Source: an uncultured Clostridia bacterium
GTDB lineage: Bacteria; Bacillota; Clostridia; Lachnospirales; Anaerotignaceae
Direction of reading: 5' to 3'
NCBI GenBank assembly: GCA_944383885.1
Contig: CALWRF010000013.1
Location: 1 to 64,000, forward strand
Length of the DNA: 64,000 nt
Shown: in pieces, positions 45,463-55,007 of the stretch
Position numbering within the stretch: position 1 is the stretch's first letter
Layout: each line of letters begins with the position of its first letter
Program-made: the position numbers and the translations under genes
Notes under the pieces: generated by a model
The model's database searches: none
The model's input: only the letters and a program-made list of their open reading frames with translations
Told to the model about the DNA's origin: nothing

Positions 45463-46518
45463 TTAACTGTATTTAAGTATTACCTGCATTACATTTTCCA
45501 CGCCGTTTGACGCCGGGCTTTTTTCCATGGCTTTTATAAGCCTGTCTTTTGATAAATACAGGTCGTTTACAGATTTCAAAAGACTTTCAGGCGTCATATC
45601 CTCTTCTTTAAGCACAAGGGAGTAACCCTGTTTTTCAAAGCTCTGGGCGTTTAATATCTGGTCGCCGCGGCTGGCTTTTGCTGAAAGAGGTATTAAAAGT
45701 GCTGGTTTTTTAAGTGCTAAAAATTCTGAAATTGAGTTTGAGCCGGCACGTGATATAACCATATCGGCGCAGGATAAAACATGCGGCAGCTCCTCAGTAA
45801 GATACTCAAACTGTTTATAGCCTTTTATATTTATTGATTTATCAATGTTGCCTTTGCCGCATATATGCACCAGATAGTAATTTTTAGTTATTTCAGGCAG
45901 TATATATCTCAGCACTTTATTTATTTTTTGGGAGCCGAGGCTTCCGCCCATCATCATAATAATCGGCTTCTGCTTATCAAAACCGCACAATTCCCTGCCT
46001 TTTTCGGCGCTGCCTTCAAAAAGCTCTTTTCGTATCGGCGTTCCGGTATGAATGCCTTTTTTGCCTATATATTTAACTGTTTCCGGAAAAGTAGTGCAAA
46101 CTTTTTTGGCAAAAGGCATTGCTATTTTATTGGCAAGACCCGGCGTCATATCAGACTCATGCGCTATTACAGGCACACCGTTAAATTTAGCGCCTAAAAC
46201 AACCGGCACGGCAACAAATCCGCCTTTTGAAAATACGATATCCGGTTTTAAGCGTTTTATAAGCTTTTTTGCCTCGGCTATGCCTTTTACAACCTTAAAC
46301 ATATCCGTAAAGTTATCTTTAGACATATACCGCCTTAACTTGCCTGTTGAAACATAGTGGTATTCAACGCCTGTTTTTTCAACAAGCGCCCTTTCCATGC
46401 CATTTTCCGTGCCTATATATATTACATTGTATCCCGCTTTTTCCAGCTCCGGTATAAGCGCCAGGTTAGGCGTTACATGACCGGCTGTGCCGCCGCCTGT
46501 AAGGACTATGGTTTTCAA
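45463..46518 (-). CDS. murG: UDP-GlcNAc-undecaprenoyl-pentapeptide transferase MurG
   Basis: A 351-residue GT28 glycosyltransferase that adds GlcNAc to lipid I to form lipid II at the inner face of the membrane. The donor/acceptor loops TGGGTAGHVTPNLAL (N-terminus), FSKGGFVAVPVVLGA and the C-terminal SRAGSNSISEFLALKKP are clear. I chose TTG at 46518 because GGAG lies 9 bases ahead and the product then begins like clostridial MurG (MKTIVLTGGG); the ATG at 46527 is fused to the ribosome site. It is not beside other mur genes. Confidence 0.95.
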   Translation of the reverse strand: MKTIVLTGGGTAGHVTPNLALIPELEKAGYNVIYIGTENGMERALVEKTGVEYHYVSTGKLRRYMSKDNFTDMFKVVKGIAEAKKLIKRLKPDIVFSKGGFVAVPVVLGAKFNGVPVIAHESDMTPGLANKIAMPFAKKVCTTFPETVKYIGKKGIHTGTPIRKELFEGSAEKGRELCGFDKQKPIIMMMGGSLGSQKINKVLRYILPEITKNYYLVHICGKGNIDKSINIKGYKQFEYLTEELPHVLSCADMVISRAGSNSISEFLALKKPALLIPLSAKASRGDQILNAQSFEKQGYSLVLKEEDMTPESLLKSVNDLYLSKDRLIKAMEKSPASNGVENVMQVILKYS

Positions 46519-46734
46519 AAACAACATCTCCAGTCAATAAAATCTATACAGTAAATAATACCAGATATATCCATTAAACGCTATATTTTATAGAATACTT
46601 TCATAATTTTTATTATATACCAAGGCACGATATAAAAACATATTTTTTCATTTTTTTAAATAAAATGAATATACTTTTAAAAATACATGTTTATATAATT
46701 TTTCAATATATGGAAAACAGAAGGAGGACTTTAA

Positions 46735-47286
46735 ATGTACCCTTATAACGCGCAAAGCGCTGAAGCAAAAGATGAAAAAGGCATTATTTCGGCACAAAAC
46801 GATGTTTTTCCATCAAACAGCCAGGACATAAGCCGTATATTAGACCTGCTTGAATCAGCTGTCAGCGCCAAAGAAAAAGCTGCTGAAAAATATTCCAAAA
46901 TATTAGATACTGTTTACAGTCCTAAAGACCGTGAAACCGTAAGAAGCATATACCTTGAAGAACTGAGGGGCAGAAAGCTTCTGGAGCAGATAAAAAGTGA
47001 AATTGAGGATATGTCAAACATCAGTTCTTCCGAAGAAACATTTCAAACTGAAAATGACGAAACTTTTATGCCGGAAGAAACCGAAACCCTTTCAGGCGCC
47101 TTTAACAGCATGATAACAGCGGAAATAGAAAGCGCCCGGTTTTTCCGTGACTTAGCCTCCGTTATGGAGCCGTATTACAGCAGTTATGCCAAAACGGTGT
47201 TATCAATTATGGATGATGACCAGAACCATGCCGTACTTGATACAATGCTTTATACCCAAAGCATGTTCAGCGGACAGGACAAATAA
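46735..47286 (+). CDS. Ferritin-like domain protein of unknown role
   Basis: A 183-residue helical protein. Two helical hairpins, about 34-80 (LESAVSAKEKAAEKYSKILD, YLEELRGRKLLEQI) and 120-175 (MITAEIESARFFRDLASVME, DDQNHAVLDTML), have Glu/His spacing like a rubrerythrin-type ferritin fold, but the usual E-x2-H pairs are incomplete, so diiron binding is doubtful. They are joined by an acidic linker. AGAAGGAGGACTTTAA precedes the start. It is a single-gene unit. Confidence 0.6.
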   Translation: MYPYNAQSAEAKDEKGIISAQNDVFPSNSQDISRILDLLESAVSAKEKAAEKYSKILDTVYSPKDRETVRSIYLEELRGRKLLEQIKSEIEDMSNISSSEETFQTENDETFMPEETETLSGAFNSMITAEIESARFFRDLASVMEPYYSSYAKTVLSIMDDDQNHAVLDTMLYTQSMFSGQDK

Positions 47287-47314
47287 AATACCGGCAGTTA
47301 ATTTTAAAATTCTT

Positions 47315-47362
47315 TTCAAATTTTTACAACTTTTCTATAACTTTTTATAACTTTTTTTAACA
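47315..47362. repeat. T-rich decamer repeat (copy f)
   Basis: CTTTTCAAATTTTTACAA, CTTTTCTATAA, CTTTTTATAA, CTTTTTTTAA form a run with a period of 10-11 nt between the ferritin-like and HIT genes. Confidence 0.6.
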
Positions 47363-47479
47363 GTCAGCAGCATTATTACAAAGCTTCCTTTAAAACGGCG
47401 TCCTTGATTATAAAAAAGGGCAGTGGTATAATTTTTATAAAGCTTAATAACTTATACCGCAAAAAGGAGGCATTTTAAA

Positions 47480-47896
47480 ATGAGTGACTGCATATTCTGC
47501 AAAATAATTTCAGGCGGCATACCTTCAGCCACAGTTTACGAAGATGATGAGTTTAAGGCAATATTAGACAGATTCCCTTCAAACAAAGGGCATGTGCTTA
47601 TAATGCCTAAAGAACATGTTGCCAATATTTTCGAGATTGACCCTGACATGGCTGGAAGGCTTTTCAGACTGGCTGCAAAAATCGCGCCTGTTATGAAGGA
47701 AACATTTGGTTTTGAGAACATGAATGTTATACAGAACAACGGTCCTGTAGCCGGGCAGACCGTAAACCATTTCCACCTTCACCTTATACCGCGTTATGAA
47801 AACGACGGTGTAAATGTAAGCTGGAAACAGCTTGACCTTACTGACGAAGAAATTGAAGAAGTAAGGGCAAAGCTTGCCGAAAAAATTAATATTTAA
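47480..47896 (+). CDS. HIT-family nucleotide hydrolase
   Basis: A 138-residue Hint-type nucleotide-binding hydrolase. The N-terminal zinc-like motif CIFCKIISGGIPS and the catalytic histidine triad NHFHLHLIPR (about 96-105) are present. Members hydrolyse nucleoside phosphoramidates or AMP-conjugates. The start has AAAAAGGAGGCATTTTAAA. It is transcribed alone and ends at a bidirectional terminator. Confidence 0.93.
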   Translation: MSDCIFCKIISGGIPSATVYEDDEFKAILDRFPSNKGHVLIMPKEHVANIFEIDPDMAGRLFRLAAKIAPVMKETFGFENMNVIQNNGPVAGQTVNHFHLHLIPRYENDGVNVSWKQLDLTDEEIEEVRAKLAEKINI

Positions 47897-47907
47897 CAAA
47901 AAAACAA

Positions 47908-47950
47908 GCTGGGATTTAAGGTTATAAACCTTTTCCCAGCCCTTTTATTT
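47908..47950. terminator. Bidirectional terminator between HIT gene and fab operon
   Basis: GCTGGGA...AAGGTT pairs with AAACCTT...TCCCAGC, followed by CCTTTTATTTT; on the other strand the stem is followed by TTGTTTTTTTG. It ends both the HIT gene and the 10-kb fatty-acid operon. Confidence 0.85.
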
Positions 47951-47959
47951 TAATATCCA

Positions 47960-48757
47960 TTATTCGTTAAACTCGCCGTATTTTCTGAACCTCTTATATC
48001 TTTCTTCCAAAAGCTCTTCCGTTGTTTTGGAGCAAAGCACTTTAAGCTCTTTTACAAGCTCCTCTTTTATTATATCTGCCGTATACTGAAGGTTATTTTC
48101 AATCCCTTCTTCCGGTTCAGGTATTATTTTTTCTATAACGCCGTTTTGCAGAAGGTCTTTAGCCGTTATTTTCATAAGCTCAGCGGCTTCACCGCTTCTT
48201 GTAGGGTCGCGCCAAAGTATGCTGGCAAAGCCCTCTGGCGAGAGAACAGCGTACATTCCGTTTTCAAGCATCCAGACCCTGTCGCCTGCCGCCATGGCAA
48301 TAGCGCCGCCTGAACCGCCTTCTCCTATAAATATACTTATTACAGGTGTTTTAAGACCTGCTGAAACATAAAGGCATCTGGCTATAGCCTCGCCCTGTCC
48401 TCTTTCTTCAGCGCCTTTTCCAGGGTAAGCGCCTGATGTATTTATAAACTGGATAACAGGTCTGTGGAATTTTTCAGCCTGCTCCATAAGGCGTACAACT
48501 TTCCTGTATCCGTCAGGATTAGGGGAGCCAAATCTCCTCTCCACGTTATCCTTTACTGTATGCCCTTTTTGTATGCCTACTACAGTAACAGGCATATCGT
48601 TTAGCATAGCCAAACCGCCTACCATAGCCATATCATCTTCAAAATGCCTGTCGCCATGCAGCTCAAAAAAGTCTGTAAATATGCTGTTTATAAACTCAAG
48701 GGACGACGGTCTTGAAACCATTCTTGATTTTGTTAAAATCTCAGAAGCATTACTCAT
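47960..48757 (-). CDS. accA: Acetyl-CoA carboxylase carboxyltransferase alpha subunit
   Basis: A 265-residue subunit of the carboxyltransferase that makes malonyl-CoA with AccD. The crotonase-type fold has FINTSGAYPGKGAEERGQGE and FIGEGGSGGAIAMAAGDRV. It lacks the longer N-terminal extension of enterobacterial AccA, as usual in clostridia. It overlaps accD by 8 bp and is the last gene of the fatty-acid operon. Confidence 0.96.
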   Translation of the reverse strand: MSNASEILTKSRMVSRPSSLEFINSIFTDFFELHGDRHFEDDMAMVGGLAMLNDMPVTVVGIQKGHTVKDNVERRFGSPNPDGYRKVVRLMEQAEKFHRPVIQFINTSGAYPGKGAEERGQGEAIARCLYVSAGLKTPVISIFIGEGGSGGAIAMAAGDRVWMLENGMYAVLSPEGFASILWRDPTRSGEAAELMKITAKDLLQNGVIEKIIPEPEEGIENNLQYTADIIKEELVKELKVLCSKTTEELLEERYKRFRKYGEFNE

Positions 48758-49655
48758 TTTCAGCCGCCTCCTTTTCTTTTTTAATACCGTGAAGCTTAAA
48801 GAGCCTGCTTAAAGCATTCTTTATATCTTTACGCTCAACAATGGCATCTACAAAACCATGTTTAAGCTGGAATTCAGCACTCTGGAAATCATCTGGAAGC
48901 TTTTCGTTTATAGTGCCTTCTATAACCCTTCTTCCGGCAAAGCCTATAGTCGCTTTAGGCTCAGCTAATATAACATCGCCAAGGTTGGCAAAGCTGGCGC
49001 TTACGCCGCCTGTTGTAGGGTCTGTCATTACAGTAATGTATAATAAACCGGCGTCGTTGTGGCGTCTTACAGCTGCGCTTGTTTTAGCCATCTGCATAAG
49101 TGAAATTATGCCTTCCTGCATTCTGGCGCCGCCTGAAGCCGTAAATATAACTATAGGGATACCTAATTCAGTTGATTTTTCAATAGCCCTTGTTATTTTC
49201 TCGCCTACAACAGAACCCATTGAAGCCATTATAAAATTGCTGTCCATTACAGCCACAGCCGTTTTATATCCGTCTATTTGGCATATACCTGTTAAAACGC
49301 CTTCTTTAAGACCGGTCTTTTCCTGCATTTTAGCTATAAGCTTGTCATAATCAGGATAGTCCATTGGGTTTTTTGATGTCATATTTGGGTCAAGTTCTTC
49401 AAATGTGCCTTCATCACATGTTATAGACAGCCTGTCCTTAGCCGAAATACGGAAATGTCCGCCGCATTTAGGACATATCTGGAACTGATCCATTTCTTTT
49501 TTATAAACAAGAGCGCCGCAGAACCGGCATTTTACCCACATTCCATTTGGAATTACAGGCTCTTCACGCTCTACAGGCTTAACGCTCTCTCCCTTTGAGT
49601 CAGGCATTACCGTTCTGCCGATAGGTATATAGTTTTTCTTTTTAAAAAGCTTCAT
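48750..49655 (-). CDS. accD: Acetyl-CoA carboxylase carboxyltransferase beta subunit
   Basis: A 301-residue carboxyltransferase subunit. The N-terminal zinc ribbon has CRFCGALVYKKEMDQFQICPKC (positions about 42-65; four Cys), followed by the carboxyl-transferase core with FTASGGARMQEGI and TDPTTGGVSASFANLGD. Binds DNA/RNA via the ribbon in E. coli. It lies between accC and accA. Confidence 0.96.
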   Translation of the reverse strand: MKLFKKKNYIPIGRTVMPDSKGESVKPVEREEPVIPNGMWVKCRFCGALVYKKEMDQFQICPKCGGHFRISAKDRLSITCDEGTFEELDPNMTSKNPMDYPDYDKLIAKMQEKTGLKEGVLTGICQIDGYKTAVAVMDSNFIMASMGSVVGEKITRAIEKSTELGIPIVIFTASGGARMQEGIISLMQMAKTSAAVRRHNDAGLLYITVMTDPTTGGVSASFANLGDVILAEPKATIGFAGRRVIEGTINEKLPDDFQSAEFQLKHGFVDAIVERKDIKNALSRLFKLHGIKKEKEAAENE

Positions 49656-49666
49656 GTCTAATCACC

Positions 49667-51013
49667 TTATTTAATAATTTCACGGGCGATAAATCCAGTA
49701 TCGAACTGACCTGCCAGATATTTCTCGTTAGTAAGTATTTTTTCATGGAACTCAATATTCGTATCTACGCCCTCGATTACAAATTCATAAAGACAGCGGC
49801 GCATTTTTTCAATGGCTTCCTGTCTTGTATTGCCGTAAGTTATAACTTTGGCTATCATTGAGTCATAATACGGCAGTATTGAACAGCCTGCATATACCGC
49901 GCTGTCTACCCTTACGCCTAAAGTGCCGCCCGGCACAAGAAGATAATCTACGGTTCCGGGTGACGGCGCAAAGTTTTTATCCGGGTTTTCGGCATTTATC
50001 CTGCACTCTATGGCATGACCTGTAATTTTTACGTCTTTCTGCTTAATGCCAAGCTCCGCCCCGTCTGCTATCTTTATTTGTTCTTTTACTATATCTATGC
50101 CTGTAACCATTTCAGTTACCGGGTGTTCAACCTGTATTCTCGTGTTCATCTCCATAAAATAGAAATTGCCGTCTTTATCATAAAGGAATTCTATTGTTCC
50201 GGCGCTTTTATACCCTACAGCTTTAGCCGCCTTAACAGCCGCCGCGCCCATAGCCTTCCTTGTTTCTTCAGAAAGAACAGGCGACGGGGATTCTTCCAAA
50301 ACCTTCTGGTTCCTTCTCTGGAGAGAACAGTCTCTTTCACCCAGATGGATTACATTCCCGTGCTCATCGCCTAATACCTGTATCTCAATATGGCGTGCGT
50401 TTTCTATTACTTTTTCCATATACATGGTATCGTCGCCAAAAGCCGCTTTTGTTTCTGTTTTGGCGCTTTCGTAAGCATTTTCAAGCTCTTGTTCAGTGCG
50501 CACTATCCTTATGCCTTTTCCGCCGCCGCCGGCTGAAGCCTTAACCATTACAGGATAGCCGAGTTTTGCGGCACACTCTTTAGCCTCGTCAATATTATTT
50601 ATTACCCCGTCGCTTCCCGGTATAACAGGCACACCGGCTTTTTTCATAAGCTCCCTCGCGTTGGATTTATTGCCCATGGCATCTATTATATCGGCGTCAG
50701 GTCCTATAAATTTAATATTGCATTCAGCGCACATGCCGGCGAATATGGAGTTTTCAGCAAGAAATCCGAATCCCGGATGTATAGCCTGCGCCTTTGTGGC
50801 TACAGCGGCGCTTATTATGTTCTGCATATTAAGATAGCTTTCCTGTGCTTTGGCAGGACCTATGCATACGGCCTCATCTGCAAGCTGTGTATGAAGCGCA
50901 TCGCGGTCAGGCTCGGAAAAAACCGCCACTGTGCTTATTCCCATTTCACGGCAGGCTCTTATTATTCTAACAGCGATTTCTCCCCTGTTAGCTATCAATA
51001 TTTTCTGAAACAC
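49667..51013 (-). CDS. accC: Biotin carboxylase
   Basis: A 448-residue ATP-grasp enzyme that carboxylates the biotin on Acc[21 protein letters not shown] opens the protein; the ATP-binding [13 protein letters not shown] loop (about 163-175) and the [20 protein letters not shown] catalytic block are present. Full length. It follows fabZ by 17 bp. Confidence 0.97.
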   Translation of the reverse strand: MFQKILIANRGEIAVRIIRACREMGISTVAVFSEPDRDALHTQLADEAVCIGPAKAQESYLNMQNIISAAVATKAQAIHPGFGFLAENSIFAGMCAECNIKFIGPDADIIDAMGNKSNARELMKKAGVPVIPGSDGVINNIDEAKECAAKLGYPVMVKASAGGGGKGIRIVRTEQELENAYESAKTETKAAFGDDTMYMEKVIENARHIEIQVLGDEHGNVIHLGERDCSLQRRNQKVLEESPSPVLSEETRKAMGAAAVKAAKAVGYKSAGTIEFLYDKDGNFYFMEMNTRIQVEHPVTEMVTGIDIVKEQIKIADGAELGIKQKDVKITGHAIECRINAENPDKNFAPSPGTVDYLLVPGGTLGVRVDSAVYAGCSILPYYDSMIAKVITYGNTRQEAIEKMRRCLYEFVIEGVDTNIEFHEKILTNEKYLAGQFDTGFIAREIIK

Positions 51014-51030
51014 TTATAAGTCACCTCGTA

Positions 51031-51453
51031 TTATCCAATAAGGAATGTAATTTCAGCCTCGCAGGCTTTTTTGCCGTCTACATAAGCTGTTCCCTTGCCT
51101 ATTCCGGCATTCATTTTAAGTTTTATAATTTCAACCTCTATTCTAAGAGTGTCGCCAGGCACTACTTTTCTTCTAAACTTAGCCTTATCTATGCCGCCGA
51201 AGTATGCTGTCTTGCCTTTAAACTGCTCCATTGAAAGCACGGCAACAGCGCCTGCCTGCGCCATAGCCTCTACAATAAGCACTCCCGGCATTACAGGCTC
51301 CTGAGGGAAATGTCCAACAAAAAACGGCTCGTTCATAGTTACGTTTTTAACTGCAACTATTTTTTCGCCCTCTACTATTTCCTCAACTCTGTCTATAAGC
51401 AGAAACGGCGGTCTGTGTGGAAGTATTTTCATAATTTCTTTTATGTCCATCAT
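51031..51453 (-). CDS. fabZ: 3-hydroxyacyl-ACP dehydratase FabZ
   Basis: A 140-residue hot-dog fold dehydratase of fatty-acid elongation. [13 protein letters not shown] near the start, catalytic H48 in [20 protein letters not shown] and E62 are present. It lies between accB and accC. No FabA/FabM is in the operon, so unsaturated fatty acid synthesis is not explained here. Confidence 0.96.
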   Translation of the reverse strand: MMDIKEIMKILPHRPPFLLIDRVEEIVEGEKIVAVKNVTMNEPFFVGHFPQEPVMPGVLIVEAMAQAGAVAVLSMEQFKGKTAYFGGIDKAKFRRKVVPGDTLRIEVEIIKLKMNAGIGKGTAYVDGKKACEAEITFLIG

Positions 51454-51468
51454 ATTAAAAATACCTCC

Positions 51469-51960
51469 TTAACCTATCCTGAATAAAGGCTGACCGTATT
51501 CAACAAGCTGCTCGTTTTGAACAAAAACCTCTTTAATCTCGCCGTCAAATTCGCTTACTACCTCATTCATTATTTTCATTGCTTCTATTATGCAGAGCAC
51601 GTCGCCTTTTTTAACCTTGGCGCCAACAGGAGCATAAACAGGCTTACCCGGTCCCGGGCTTTCGTAAAATGTGCCTACAAGAGGCGCCTTTACTATATTT
51701 CCGCTCTTATCCTCTTTTTCCTCGGTAACGCTTTCTGTCTTTACTTCCTCCTTAGCCGGCAAAGGCGAAGCGGCAGGCACAGTTACGCCCTGCGCCGGTG
51801 CTGACGAAAGTGTTATTGTTTCAACCGGAACAGAAGGGGCAGCAGGCGCGGAACCTGTTTTGCTCATTTTTACATTGCAGTTATCAAGTGTAAGCTCAAA
51901 ATTTTTAAAGCTTGAAGCGTCTACTATTGAAATAAGTTCTTTTACCTCGTTAAAATTCAT
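51469..51960 (-). CDS. accB: Biotin carboxyl carrier protein
   Basis: A 163-residue carrier protein. An N-terminal helical region, a Pro/Ala/Glu-rich linker (about 35-88) and the C-terminal biotinyl domain with the biotinylated K129 in IEAMKIMNEV. Works with AccC and AccA/D. It is placed 3 bp after fabF. Confidence 0.96.
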   Translation of the reverse strand: MNFNEVKELISIVDASSFKNFELTLDNCNVKMSKTGSAPAAPSVPVETITLSSAPAQGVTVPAASPLPAKEEVKTESVTEEKEDKSGNIVKAPLVGTFYESPGPGKPVYAPVGAKVKKGDVLCIIEAMKIMNEVVSEFDGEIKEVFVQNEQLVEYGQPLFRIG

Positions 51961-51963
51961 TTT

Positions 51964-53205
51964 TTATCTGCCCTCCCATTTTTTAAAGCATAATACGGCG
52001 TTATGTCCGCCAAAACCAAGATTATCGGAAAGGGCATATCTTATTTTCATGCTTCTGCCCACATTAGGCACATAATCAAGGTCGCATTCCTCATCAGGTG
52101 TTTCATAATTAATTGTAGGCGGGGCAAAATCTTCTTCTATAGCCTTAACGCATACAATAGCTTCTATAGCTCCGGCTGCGCCTAAAAGGTGGCCTGTCAT
52201 GGATTTTGAGCTGCTTATGGCAACTTTTTTAGCGTGCTCGCCAAGAGCGAGTTTTATAGATGCCGTTTCGGCTCCGTCATTGGCAGGCGTGCTTGTGCCG
52301 TGGGCGTTTATATAATCTATGTCTTCCGGTTTAATTCCGGCTTCCTCAATAGCGTACCTCATAGCCTTAGCGCCGCCGCTTCCGTCTGGGCATGGGGCTG
52401 TTATATGATAAGCGTCGCTTGATGAGCCGTAGCCTACTATCTCGCCGTAAATTTTAGCGCCTCTTTTAAGCGCGTGCTCCATTTCTTCAAGCACAAGCAT
52501 TCCTGCGCCGTCGCCCATTACAAAACCGTCGCGGTTTTTGTCAAAAGGTCTGCTGGCTTTTTTAGGGTCAGGATTTGTGGAAAGCGCCGTAAGGTTTGTA
52601 AAGCCTGCAACGCCTATAGGCGTAATTGATGCTTCAGCGCCGCCTGCAATCATTATATCCTGGTATCCGTCAACTATTTTAAGGTATGCCTCGCCTATTG
52701 AGCTTGTGCCTGTAGCGCAGGCTGAAACAACATTCTCGCTTATGCCCTGCGCTTTAAACCTTATTGAAATATTTCCGGCTGCCATATTGCTTATAGCCAT
52801 TGGTATAAAAAGCGGAGATACTTTAGACGGACCTTTTTCCACAAGCTTAACTATCTGCTCGTTTATTGTCATAAGTCCGCCTATGCCGCTGCCTACTATA
52901 ACGCCGAAACGGTCATTATCTATATCTTCATCTTTAAGACCGCTCATATCATAAGCCTGCTGTGCGGCAGCTACGGCATATAATGAATAAAGGTCATTTC
53001 TTTTTACTTCTTTTTTGGACACATAAAGCTCCGGGTCGAAATTTTTAACCTCTCCGCCTATTTTTACTTTAAAGCCTTCCGTATCAAACTTTGTTATATA
53101 GTCTATGCCGCTTACGCCGTTTTTAATATTATTCCAAAATTCATCAACTGTATTACCGCAAGGCGTAACGGCGCCCATACCGGTTATAACGCATCTTCTT
53201 TTCAT
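51964..53205 (-). CDS. fabF: 3-oxoacyl-ACP synthase II
   Basis: A 413-residue elongating condensing enzyme. The catalytic Cys is in VVSACATGTSSIG, with the two His in NAHGTSTPAND and MTGHLLGAAGAIEA. I chose the ATG at 53205, 7 bases after GGGGGTG; the longer frame begins inside the fabG stop. Confidence 0.97.
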   Translation of the reverse strand: MKRRCVITGMGAVTPCGNTVDEFWNNIKNGVSGIDYITKFDTEGFKVKIGGEVKNFDPELYVSKKEVKRNDLYSLYAVAAAQQAYDMSGLKDEDIDNDRFGVIVGSGIGGLMTINEQIVKLVEKGPSKVSPLFIPMAISNMAAGNISIRFKAQGISENVVSACATGTSSIGEAYLKIVDGYQDIMIAGGAEASITPIGVAGFTNLTALSTNPDPKKASRPFDKNRDGFVMGDGAGMLVLEEMEHALKRGAKIYGEIVGYGSSSDAYHITAPCPDGSGGAKAMRYAIEEAGIKPEDIDYINAHGTSTPANDGAETASIKLALGEHAKKVAISSSKSMTGHLLGAAGAIEAIVCVKAIEEDFAPPTINYETPDEECDLDYVPNVGRSMKIRYALSDNLGFGGHNAVLCFKKWEGR

Positions 53206-53219
53206 AAAATGCACCCCCA

Positions 53220-53951
53220 TCAGTTCATTACCATGCCGCCGTCGACATTAAGCACCTGACCTGTTATATACCTGTTTTCTGCAAGGAATACAACAGCCTG
53301 TGCCACATCTTCAGGCGTTCCGGCTTTTTTAAGCGGAATGGTTTCAATCATTTTATTCTGAATGTCTTCTTTTAAAACGCTTGTCATTTCTGTTGTAATA
53401 AAGCCGGGAGCCACGGCATTTACTGTAATGCCTCTTGAGGCAAGTTCCCTTGCCGCTGACTTTGTAAGACCAATAACACCGGCTTTTGAAGAAGCATAGT
53501 TAGCCTGCCCTACATTGCCCATAAGACCTACAACTGAAGAAATATTGATTATGGCGCCCTGTTTCTGTTTAAGCATTATATTGCTTACATGCCTTATAGT
53601 ATTAAAAGCGCCTTTTAAATTTGTATTTATAACATCGTCAAAATCTTTCTCACTCATACGCATAATAAGCCCGTCGCGTGTTATGCCTGCGTTGTTTACA
53701 AGCACATCAACTGAGCCGAACTCTGCTTTAGCTGTTTTTATAAGCGCTTCCGCCTGTTCAAAATTGCTGACATCTGCTTTAACAGCAAGGCATTTAACAC
53801 CGCAGTCCTCTATTTCCTTAACAAGGTCTTCTGAAACGGCGCTTCTGTAATTAAGCACTATATTGCAGCCTTTTTTGGCGAAAGCTATGGCTATAGCCCT
53901 GCCTATGCCCTTTGCCGCACCTGTTATTACGGCTGTTTTATCTTTCAACAT
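53220..53951 (-). CDS. fabG: 3-oxoacyl-ACP reductase
   Basis: A 243-residue short-chain dehydrogenase. The NADPH loop TGAAKGIGRAIAIAFAKKG, NNAGITRDGLIMRM and the YASSKAG catalytic Tyr-Lys are standard for FabG, as is the C-terminal ITGQVLNVDGGMVMN. It begins within the last codon of fabD, indicating coupling. Confidence 0.97.
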   Translation of the reverse strand: MLKDKTAVITGAAKGIGRAIAIAFAKKGCNIVLNYRSAVSEDLVKEIEDCGVKCLAVKADVSNFEQAEALIKTAKAEFGSVDVLVNNAGITRDGLIMRMSEKDFDDVINTNLKGAFNTIRHVSNIMLKQKQGAIINISSVVGLMGNVGQANYASSKAGVIGLTKSAARELASRGITVNAVAPGFITTEMTSVLKEDIQNKMIETIPLKKAGTPEDVAQAVVFLAENRYITGQVLNVDGGMVMN

Positions 53952-54883
53952 TACGCTTCCTCCAAACCTTTCAATGTCTTTTCAAGTGATTTCATGTCTT
54001 CAACATTATATATTTTAACGCCTTTTACTGTGCGTTTTACAAAACCGCTTAAAGTTTTGCCCGGACCTATTTCAATAAATGTGTCAACGCCCTGAGCCGC
54101 CAAGTAATTTATTGTATCTTCCCATTTAACCGGGCTCATAACCTGTTTTATAAGAATCGGTATAATATCCGTTTTATTTTCTACAACAGTACCTGTAACA
54201 TTTGTTATAACAGGTATTTTCATGTCTGAAATATTCATTTTTTCAAGCTCTGTGGCAAGCTTATCGCTGGCTGGCTTTAAAAGCGCCGTATGGAACGGTC
54301 CGCTTACATTAAGCTTAACTGTCATTTTAGCGCCTTTTTCTTTTAAAGCAGCCGCTGTTTTTTCCGCGGCTTCAGCTTTACCCGCTATTACTATCTGTCC
54401 CGGGGCGTTATAGTTTGCAGGCGAAACAAAGCCGTACTGTTTGTATTCCTCACAGGTATCCTCTACTGTTTTTCTGTCAAGACCGAGTATGGCGTACATT
54501 GCGCCCTCGCCTTCCGGAACAGCCTCTGTCATAAAACGGCCTCTTTTTCTTACTACGCTTACAGTTTCGTCAAAGTCAAAAGCCCCTGAGCATACATAAG
54601 CTGAATACTCGCCAAGGCTTAAGCCTGCGGCATAGTCTGCCTTAATGCCGTGTTCCTCAATAACTTTAAGCGCGGCTGTGCTCATAGTAAGTATAGCAGG
54701 CTGTGTAAATTCTGTTTTATTTAATTTTTCTTCATCTTCAAAACAAATATCTTTAATTGAAAAACCAAGAGCGTTATCTGCCCTTTCAAATATTTCTTTT
54801 GCGCATTTAAAGTTTTCGCAAAGCTCTCTGCCCATGCCTTTATACTGTGCGCCCTGTCCGCTGAACATAAAAGCTGTCTTCAT
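53951..54883 (-). CDS. fabD: Malonyl-CoA:ACP transacylase
   Basis: A 310-residue acyltransferase loading malonate onto ACP. FMFSGQGAQYKGMGREL opens the protein; the nucleophile S89 is in GLSLGEYSAYVCSG and the catalytic His in VSGPFHTALLKPA. I chose the ATG at 54883, preceded by GAGGTG; an upstream frame adds 21 unlikely residues. Confidence 0.97.
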   Translation of the reverse strand: MKTAFMFSGQGAQYKGMGRELCENFKCAKEIFERADNALGFSIKDICFEDEEKLNKTEFTQPAILTMSTAALKVIEEHGIKADYAAGLSLGEYSAYVCSGAFDFDETVSVVRKRGRFMTEAVPEGEGAMYAILGLDRKTVEDTCEEYKQYGFVSPANYNAPGQIVIAGKAEAAEKTAAALKEKGAKMTVKLNVSGPFHTALLKPASDKLATELEKMNISDMKIPVITNVTGTVVENKTDIIPILIKQVMSPVKWEDTINYLAAQGVDTFIEIGPGKTLSGFVKRTVKGVKIYNVEDMKSLEKTLKGLEEA

Positions 54884-55007
54884 AAATTTACACCTCGGAT
54901 AATTAATTGTAATTACAAATAAGGGCAGCAGCTTTTTTAGCCGCACGCCCTTTGGCCCGTTTTAAAACCGAACCCAAATATTTTACGCATGATGTATAAA
55001 GTAATGG

